This document shows, piece after piece, positions 6,698-11,233 of a DNA stretch of 11,233 bases (positions within the stretch are counted from its first letter, which is position 1; every line of letters starts with the position of its first letter). The stretch lies in the NCBI GenBank assembly GCA_022561955.1, contig JADFQF010000015.1, positions 1-11,233 of the forward strand, read 5' to 3'. This DNA is from Chloroflexota bacterium (GTDB lineage: Bacteria; Chloroflexota; Dehalococcoidia; SAR202; UBA11138). Both the position numbers and the translations under genes were made by a program. The notes below the pieces were generated by a model, which saw only the letters and a list, made by a program, of their open reading frames with translations, was not told where the DNA came from and did not search any database.

Positions 6698-7903
6698 TTG
6701 GTCAACAGAGACGCCATCGAAAGGGCCAAGGAGCACTTTGGCACTGTACTGGAGGAGCAGCTGGAGCGCGTCGAGCGACTAAAGGCGGAGGGCGACTGGA
6801 TCGATTACTCCAGCCTTTCCCCCATCGTCGTCGGAATGCTGGGCGGTGACGGCATTGGCCCGAGCATAAGCCATGAAACGCAGACCGTACTCGAATATCT
6901 GCTCAGGGGCCAGGTCGACGCCGGAAGGGTGGAGTTCAAGGTAATCGAGGGACTTACCATCGAGAACCGCGCCCAGAAGATGCAGTCCATACCCGACGAC
7001 GTCCTCGAAGAGATCAAGCGGTGCCACGTTACGCTAAAGGGGCCGACCCACACCCCGGAACGAGGCGACGGCTGGCCCAATCTGGAGAGCGCCAACGTCG
7101 GCATGCGCAAGGCCCTGGACCTGTTCGCCAACGTTCGTCCCGTGCGGGTGCCAAAGGATAATATCGACTGGACGTTCTTCCGGGAGAACACGGAAGACCT
7201 GTACGCGGTGGGAAACCAGGGCATCAACGTCACGCCCGACCTCGCCATAGACTTCAGGGTCATAACGGAGCAGGGCTCCGAGCGCATTATCGACGCCGCC
7301 TTTGCTCACGCCAAGAAGACGGGCAAGAACCTCGTCACCATCGTCACCAAGGCCAACATCGTGAAGACTACGGACGGCAAGTTCCTCGACGTCGCCCGCC
7401 GGGTATCCGAAAGGTATCCGGACATCGAGTGGGACGGCTGGTACATCGACATCATGACGGCCAAGCTTCTGGACCCGCAGCGACGTAGCCAGTTCCAGGT
7501 GCTGGCGCTGCCCAACCTCTACGGCGACATCCTTACGGACGAGGCCGCGGAGATACAGGGCGGAGTGGGCACGGCTGGAAGCGCCAACATAGGCAAGCGG
7601 TATGCGATGTTCGAGGCCATCCACGGCAGCGCGCCTCGAATGGTGGATGAGGGCCGGGCGCAATACGCGGACCCAAGCTCACTCCTGCGCGCCGGGGCCA
7701 TGTTGCTCGAGCACATCGGCTTCGAAGAGATCGGGTCGAAGCTTCACAAGGCCCTGGACATCTGCGGTCAGTACGAGCGCAAGGTCGTCACGACGGGAAG
7801 GTCCACGGGCGCGACCAGCGCCGAGTACGGCCAATACCTGATGAGCACCGTGGAGGACCCCAACGTCGAGACCCGCTGGCAGGAATACGTAGACGCGATG
7901 TAG
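6698..7903 (+). CDS. icd: Isocitrate dehydrogenase (isocitrate/isopropylmalate dehydrogenase family)
   Basis: This 401-residue cytoplasmic enzyme oxidatively decarboxylates isocitrate to 2-oxoglutarate. The family core starts near residue 43 (IVVGMLGGDGIGP). The isocitrate-type site ESANVGMR (Ser131, Asn133, Arg137) argues against isopropylmalate as substrate. Further motifs are ANVRPV (Arg147), FRENTEDLYA (161-170), TKANIVK (217-223), YGDILTDEAAEIQGGVGTAG (275-294, Asp277, Asp281) and FEAIHGSAP (305-313). After HGSAP comes Arg314-Met315 instead of Asp-Ile (NAD type) or Lys-Tyr (NADP type), so cofactor choice is open. About 40 N-terminal residues form a charged predicted helix not usual in bacterial enzymes. 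The TTG start is well supported by AAAGGAG (6685-6691) 6 bases upstream. It lies 37 bases after the biotin-carrier gene and before mdh, probably co-transcribed. Confidence 0.9.
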   Translation: MVNRDAIERAKEHFGTVLEEQLERVERLKAEGDWIDYSSLSPIVVGMLGGDGIGPSISHETQTVLEYLLRGQVDAGRVEFKVIEGLTIENRAQKMQSIPDDVLEEIKRCHVTLKGPTHTPERGDGWPNLESANVGMRKALDLFANVRPVRVPKDNIDWTFFRENTEDLYAVGNQGINVTPDLAIDFRVITEQGSERIIDAAFAHAKKTGKNLVTIVTKANIVKTTDGKFLDVARRVSERYPDIEWDGWYIDIMTAKLLDPQRRSQFQVLALPNLYGDILTDEAAEIQGGVGTAGSANIGKRYAMFEAIHGSAPRMVDEGRAQYADPSSLLRAGAMLLEHIGFEEIGSKLHKALDICGQYERKVVTTGRSTGATSAEYGQYLMSTVEDPNVETRWQEYVDAM

Positions 7904-7960
7904 AGATCGAATTCGCTATCAGAATTGAAATACGCCTTGAAGGCAGGAGAATAGGACAGA

Positions 7961-8893
7961 ATGCGAAGTAAGGTAACGGTTGTTGGTGCCGGTAACGTGG
8001 GGGCCACCACCGCCCAGCGCATCTTCGACAAGGGCTATGCCGACATCGTGCTGGTCGACATCGTGGAGGGGCTGCCTCAGGGCAAGGCCCTGGACATGCT
8101 GGAGGCGGGACCGGTCGTCGGCTCGGACGCCAAGATCATCGGGACCAACGGCTATGAAGAGACACGCGACTCGGATGTCGTCATCGTGACGTCGGGAATC
8201 GCCCGCAAGCCGGGAATGAGCCGCGACGACCTGCTGCTCACCAACATGAACATCGTTACCAGCGTCGTGAAGGAGGTAGCAAAATATTCGCCGAACTGCA
8301 TCTTGCTTCCGGTCACGAATCCCCTGGATGCCATGGCGCAGCGGGCATTCCAGGTGAGCGGCTTCCCGAAGAACCGTGTGGTCGGCATGGCCGGCATACT
8401 GGACACCATCAGGTTCAGGACATTTCTCGCCGAGGAGCTGAAGGTCTCGGTGAACGCCGTCGCGGCCTTCGTTCTCGGGGGCCACGGCGACACGATGGTG
8501 CCCATAGTCGGCAGCACGACCGTCGGCGGCACTCCTATCGCAAAGCTCTTGTCCCAGGCCCGCATAGACGAGATCGTGAAGCGGACCCAGAACGGCGGCG
8601 CCGAGATAGTAAACTACCTCAAGACGGGCAGCGCTTATTATGCGCCCTCTGCTTCCATTGTTCAGATGGTGGAGTCCATCTTGCTGGACAAAAAAGAGGT
8701 CCTGCCCTGCACCGCCTACCTCGAAGGCGAGTATGGCCTGAAGGGGCTCTTCGTGGGCGTGCCCGTCAAGTTGGGAGCCGGCGGCGTGGAGCAGGTCATC
8801 GAGTTCGACCTGACGGACGACGAGCGCACGGCGTTGCACAGCTCGGCGGCTTCGGTGCAGGAGCTCATCGACGTGATGGCCAAAGCCGGCTGA
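7961..8893 (+). CDS. mdh: Malate dehydrogenase (LDH-like type)
   Basis: This 310-residue NAD-dependent enzyme interconverts malate and oxaloacetate. It shows the Rossmann motif [11 protein letters not shown] (8-18), Asp33 at the end of the second strand (NAD type), the mobile substrate loop [12 protein letters not shown] with Arg82 and Arg88 (malate rather than lactate specificity), VTNPLD (Asn120), GILDTIR (Asp148, Arg151) and the catalytic GGHGDTM (His175). It resembles, from memory, the Chloroflexus-type malate dehydrogenase over its whole length, including [10 protein letters not shown]. The ATG start has AGGAG (7945-7949) and a closer AGGA (7953-7956) upstream. It follows icd after 57 bases and is the last gene before a strong terminator. 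Next to a pyruvate/oxaloacetate carboxyltransferase it would draw on or supply the same oxaloacetate. Confidence 0.96.
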   Translation: MRSKVTVVGAGNVGATTAQRIFDKGYADIVLVDIVEGLPQGKALDMLEAGPVVGSDAKIIGTNGYEETRDSDVVIVTSGIARKPGMSRDDLLLTNMNIVTSVVKEVAKYSPNCILLPVTNPLDAMAQRAFQVSGFPKNRVVGMAGILDTIRFRTFLAEELKVSVNAVAAFVLGGHGDTMVPIVGSTTVGGTPIAKLLSQARIDEIVKRTQNGGAEIVNYLKTGSAYYAPSASIVQMVESILLDKKEVLPCTAYLEGEYGLKGLFVGVPVKLGAGGVEQVIEFDLTDDERTALHSSAASVQELIDVMAKAG

Positions 8894-8921
8894 TTCCAAC
8901 CTCTGGAAACGAAATATCGGG

Positions 8922-8950
8922 CGGCCCTTGTATTCCAAGGGCCGTTTTGA
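8922..8950 (+). terminator. Intrinsic terminator of the carboxyltransferase-icd-mdh cluster
   Basis: A perfect 9-bp stem (CGGCCCTTG at 8922-8930 pairing with CAAGGGCCG at 8936-8944) encloses a 5-base loop and is followed by TTTTGATTT. It begins 28 bases after the mdh stop codon and should end the cluster transcript. Confidence 0.85.
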
Positions 8951-9086
8951 TTTGGATACCGATTTCCAATCATTCAATTCGGCAAGAATTTGTCTGGTCC
9001 CGTCTCCATGCTCTGGGCGAAAACCGGTCGCGTATCCGTTCGAGTAGACTATTGTAGACTTTGCTGCAAAATATCCGGACCGATAG
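8951..9086 (+). promoter_or_regulatory. Leader of the membrane molybdoenzyme gene with a spaced GTAGACT repeat
   Basis: This non-coding stretch follows the mdh terminator and must hold the promoter of the next gene. GTAGACT occurs twice, at 9044-9050 and 9054-9060, in the same orientation and exactly 10 bases apart, ending 26 bases before the start codon. That spacing would put both on the same face of the helix, as an operator might be. No clear -35/-10 pair or riboswitch-like structure is seen. Regulatory meaning is a guess. Confidence 0.25.
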
Positions 9087-10112
9087 ATGAGATACGCCTG
9101 GGCCAATATCCTTCTTCTGGTACTGGTGGCCGCTGAGCTGGTCAGTGGTGCGCTAGGACTCGTCTCGGGCTCCTCGGACCAGGACTATTTCATACTTGCC
9201 CATCGCATCGCCGGATGGGGGCTGGTCGTGCTAATCGCCTGGAAGCTGGCGAATATCGTGGGCTCCCTCAGGCTGCGCAGGTCGGGCGGGGTCCGCACGG
9301 GTTCGCTGGCACTCCTGACGTTGTTGATAGTGACCCTGACTCTGGGTATCGCGTGGTCGCTCGTGGGGCCATTCTCGTTCTGGCTATTGAGCGGACTTTC
9401 GTGGCACATCTATCTGGGAATCCTGCTGGGCGTGGTGTTGATATGGCACCTCACGAAATTCGCCGGCGTGATCCCGAGGGCGGTCTGGTATGAGCGCAGG
9501 TCGGTGCTCAGGCTGATCGGGATAGGCGTCGCGGGAGCCCTACTCTGGCGAGTGGCGGAGGCGAGCGCAGCGGTCGGCGGACTAAGCGGGGCGCATCGCA
9601 GGTTTACCGGCTCTTACGAGGCCGACAGCTTTACCGGAAACCAGTTCCCGCAGACCTCGTGGCTCAACGACGTTCCTCCCGGCATCGCGGTTGGAGCCTG
9701 GAGGCTAAAGGTGCACGGCGCGGTCCTGCGCGACCTGTCGATCGCCTACGACGATATTGAAACCGATGGTGAGCTCGTGGCGACGCTCGACTGCACAGGT
9801 GGGTGGCACTCGACTCAGGTCTGGCGTGGAGCGACCCTGGCTTCAATTCTAGAGGCGGCAGGAGTCCGTGATGACGCCGCGAGTGTCACGGTGAGGTCTG
9901 CCACCGGCTACTACAGGCGCTTCTCCCTTTCAGAGGCGCGAGGCTATCTGCTGGCAAGGAGCGTTGGAGGTGAGGCACTGTCCAGAGGACACGGCTTTCC
10001 ATTGAGGCTGGCCGCACCTGGGAAGAGAGGATTCGAATGGGTAAAATGGGTCGTGGAGGTCGAAGTAAATACGACGTCGAAGTGGTGGCAGCCTCCACTG
10101 CCCATACGGTGA
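9087..10112 (+). CDS. Membrane-bound sulfite-oxidase-type molybdopterin oxidoreductase with N-terminal b-type cytochrome-like helices
   Basis: This 341-residue two-part protein has hydrophobic helices at about 6-26, 36-58, 73-93, 100-123 and 139-160. His39 (AHRIAGW), His107 and His121 (SWHIYLG...IWHLTKF, 14 residues apart) are possible heme ligands. From about 175 comes a SUOX/YedY-like molybdenum-cofactor domain: WRLKVHGAV, then VATLDCTGGWHSTQVWRG with Cys236 as the likely Mo ligand, and GFPLRLAAPGKRGFEWVKWV. The domain lacks a dimerisation extension. Immediately before helix 5 is RRSVLRL (Arg137-Arg138), similar to a twin-arginine motif, so the cofactor domain may be exported folded by Tat. 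Substrate is unknown; electrons would pass through the heme helices. The ATG start has only a weak ribosome site. A small zinc-ribbon gene follows after 55 bases. Confidence 0.83.
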   Translation: MRYAWANILLLVLVAAELVSGALGLVSGSSDQDYFILAHRIAGWGLVVLIAWKLANIVGSLRLRRSGGVRTGSLALLTLLIVTLTLGIAWSLVGPFSFWLLSGLSWHIYLGILLGVVLIWHLTKFAGVIPRAVWYERRSVLRLIGIGVAGALLWRVAEASAAVGGLSGAHRRFTGSYEADSFTGNQFPQTSWLNDVPPGIAVGAWRLKVHGAVLRDLSIAYDDIETDGELVATLDCTGGWHSTQVWRGATLASILEAAGVRDDAASVTVRSATGYYRRFSLSEARGYLLARSVGGEALSRGHGFPLRLAAPGKRGFEWVKWVVEVEVNTTSKWWQPPLPIR

Positions 10113-10167
10113 GATCTTGCCGTACGAAGCCATCTTCCGCAAACACTGATAAATAAGGAACCAAAAA

Positions 10168-10344
10168 ATGGCGACAGAGGAACAGATAATGGCCGTGCTC
10201 AACAGCCTCGCTACATATCCCGGCTGCTCGAGATGCGGGACCAGAATTCGATTCGGAGACATAGACTGCCCGCACTGTGGCCTGGACCTCGAAGATGGAC
10301 TGCATCAGTGGGCCGAGCGTCTCGTGGACGAGATCCTTGGCTAA
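10168..10344 (+). CDS. Small zinc-ribbon protein, 58 residues (function unknown)
   Basis: Translation from ATG 10168 gives 58 residues ending at TAA 10342-10344. AAGGA at 10155-10159 lies 8 bases before the ATG, a good ribosome site. Two cysteine pairs, Cys20/Cys23 (PGCSRCGT) and Cys34/Cys37 (DCPHCGLD), form a rubredoxin/zinc-ribbon-like knuckle pair with 10 residues between. Short helices are predicted at both ends (TEEQIMAVLNSLA and LHQWAERLVDEILG). The Cys pattern, codon usage and Shine-Dalgarno make a real gene likely, although it is short. It follows the membrane molybdoenzyme on the same strand. No specific family is recognised. Its stop codon touches the left arm of the inverted-repeat element, so the C-terminus could have been altered by that insertion. 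Confidence 0.75.
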   Translation: MATEEQIMAVLNSLATYPGCSRCGTRIRFGDIDCPHCGLDLEDGLHQWAERLVDEILG

Positions 10345-10451
10345 GAGCCTATCCGAAAACTGCCACGAATGGTTCGACAAGCTCTCCGCCGCAGCGGAGA
10401 GCGCGGTCAAAGGACGGTAGGACGTCCAAATGAGGTTTCCGGATAGGCTCT
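10344..10451. mobile_element. MITE-like inverted-repeat element (about 108 bp)
   Basis: A perfect 12-bp inverted repeat, AGAGCCTATCCG (10344-10355) and CGGATAGGCTCT (10440-10451), bounds the element. The arms extend to 17 bp with one mismatch (10344-10360 and 10435-10451). Inside is a second perfect hairpin, GCTCTCCGC (10381-10389) with GCGGAGAGC (10394-10402) and a 4-base loop. There is no coding capacity. Terminal repeats of the GAGCCTATCCGAAAA kind recall insertion-sequence ends, and the size fits a non-autonomous derivative. Flanking TAA (10342-10344) and TGA (10451-10453) both fit a TNA target but are not identical, so no clean target duplication is seen. A structured 3' RNA is the alternative. 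Confidence 0.55.
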
Positions 10452-10455
10452 GAAT

Positions 10456-10485
10456 AAAAGGGGTGGCACTGCAGCCACCCTTTTT
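10456..10485. terminator. Bidirectional intrinsic terminator
   Basis: GGGTGGC (10461-10467) pairs with GCCACCC (10474-10480) around a 6-base loop. TTTTT follows on the + strand, and AAAA precedes it, which reads as a U-run on the - strand. It lies between the convergent zinc-ribbon gene and the CCG-domain gene, and would serve both. Confidence 0.85.
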
Positions 10486-10516
10486 CGTTACCTGACGTTG
10501 GGCCGTGGGATTGTGA

Positions 10517-11233
10517 CTACGGCGAGATCGCCAGCGTCGACAGCAGCTTCTTTGTTGTCACGATGTGCTTGTTGAGGCGCAAGGCCTTCGGGTCGATGCC
10601 CATCGCCAGGCCAATTAGCTGCGGCAGGTGCAGGACCGGCATGTCTATCGGACGCTTTGCCGCTTTGGCCGCCGCCGGCTGAAAGCCGTCCAGATTCAGG
10701 TGGCACAAGGGGCATGGGGTGACCATCGCATCGGCGCCCAGGTCCTTGGCATCGAGGGTGTGATTGGCGACCATCTTCATGGAGTTTTCCTGATTGATGG
10801 TCAGTATTGGGAAGCCGCAGCAGAGCGTCTTGCCCGGATAGTCCACGACCGTGCCTCCGACAGCCTCGATCACCTGTTCCAACGAGTCCTCTCGTTCGGG
10901 GTGCTCGTCGAATCCCAACGCCGACGTTGGCCTTACGATGTAGCAGCCGTAGAACGGAGCGAACTTGAACCCCGTCAGCGGATTAACTACCAGGGATTTC
11001 AGCTTATCGATGCCGATCTCCTCGACGATTATCCACAGCAGGTGCTTCGGCTCCGTCGCGCCGGTGTAGCGAAGGCCCTCCTCGCTCAGGTCCTCGTTCA
11101 CCTCGGCAAGGTAGTCGTCGTCCCCCATGAGGCGTTGGCTCGCCTGGGACATGACCCCCTGACATGTGCTGCATATCGTCATGATGGGCAGGTTGGCCCG
11201 CTCCGCGATGGCGGAATTACGCGCGTGTAGCGT
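10517..11233 (-). CDS. CCG-domain iron-sulfur subunit, HdrB/SdhE-like (5' end beyond window)
   Basis: The frame stays open from the TAG at 10517-10519 to the window edge, giving 238 residues of a longer protein; the ATG at 11182 is internal. The sequence upstream of it, ARNSAIAERANLPIMTICSTC, matches the usual first cysteine block of HdrB-like proteins. Numbered from that internal Met, Cys4/Cys7, FYGCYIVRP (Cys80), LCCGFP (Cys121/Cys122) and CPLCHLNLD (Cys157/Cys160) form a CCG motif (Cx-CCG-CxxC), which binds a non-cubane 4Fe-4S cluster. Members include heterodisulfide reductase subunit B and the type E succinate dehydrogenase membrane-anchor subunit. The first CCG repeat is mostly missing from view. 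With TCA genes nearby, succinate dehydrogenase E is possible, but the partner genes lie outside. The terminator at 10456-10485 follows its 3' end. Confidence 0.85.
   Translation of the reverse strand, partial: TLHARNSAIAERANLPIMTICSTCQGVMSQASQRLMGDDDYLAEVNEDLSEEGLRYTGATEPKHLLWIIVEEIGIDKLKSLVVNPLTGFKFAPFYGCYIVRPTSALGFDEHPEREDSLEQVIEAVGGTVVDYPGKTLCCGFPILTINQENSMKMVANHTLDAKDLGADAMVTPCPLCHLNLDGFQPAAAKAAKRPIDMPVLHLPQLIGLAMGIDPKALRLNKHIVTTKKLLSTLAISP

Noticed and set aside
7919..9106. Long open frame (395 codons) on the minus strand over mdh
   Set aside because: It is antisense to a certain malate dehydrogenase and runs through that gene's terminator. Composition is not protein-like.
10517..11182. 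Treating the CCG-domain gene as complete from the ATG at 11182
   Set aside because: The frame stays open to the window edge and encodes typical upstream family sequence, so the gene is truncated by the window rather than starting there.
1..11233. CRISPR array, tRNA or rRNA genes, phage or defence system
   Set aside because: No regularly spaced repeats, cloverleaf-like segments, rRNA-like stretches or known defence domains were seen. Apart from the small inverted-repeat element the region looks like core metabolism.

Overview
This window is GC-rich and densely coded. It reads as a chromosomal, mostly housekeeping segment from a bacterium with a central-carbon gene cluster. The best lineage guess is Chloroflexota (Dehalococcoidia/SAR202-like). 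It rests on recalled resemblance of the malate dehydrogenase to the Chloroflexus enzyme, frequent TTG/GTG starts, and neighbouring CopD-, HdrB- and membrane-molybdoenzyme genes. No marker gene fixes the taxonomy, so this is inference.

Layout. Positions 2-1520 (+) hold a possible tail of an upstream gene, a TlpA-type thioredoxin-like lipoprotein, a four-helix CopD-like membrane protein and a 60-residue Trm112-type zinc protein. Positions 1531-2891 (-) hold a folate pair, folP then folK, translationally coupled through a TGATG overlap. Positions 2948-8893 (+) are the core: a propionyl/methylmalonyl-CoA-type carboxyltransferase, a small soluble accessory subunit, a pyruvate/oxaloacetate carboxyltransferase fused to a biotin carrier domain, an isocitrate dehydrogenase and a malate dehydrogenase, closed by a strong intrinsic terminator. 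Positions 9087-10344 (+) hold a five-helix membrane protein with a C-terminal sulfite-oxidase-type molybdenum-cofactor domain, then a 58-residue zinc-ribbon protein. After its stop codon lies a roughly 108-bp MITE-like inverted-repeat element, then a bidirectional terminator. Positions 10517-11233 (-) hold a CCG-domain (HdrB/SdhE-type) iron-sulfur subunit cut by the window edge.

How the genes may work together. The core cluster carries two carboxyltransferases and one biotin carrier, with no biotin carboxylase and no membrane Na+ pump in the window. That part list fits a transcarboxylase that moves CO2 between methylmalonyl-CoA/propionyl-CoA and oxaloacetate/pyruvate. The adjacent malate and isocitrate dehydrogenases would connect oxaloacetate to the TCA cycle. 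This function is inferred; a biotin carboxylase encoded elsewhere would turn the same parts into ordinary acyl-CoA and pyruvate carboxylases. The membrane molybdoenzyme appears to carry a twin-arginine motif before its last helix, which suggests mixed Sec/Tat insertion.
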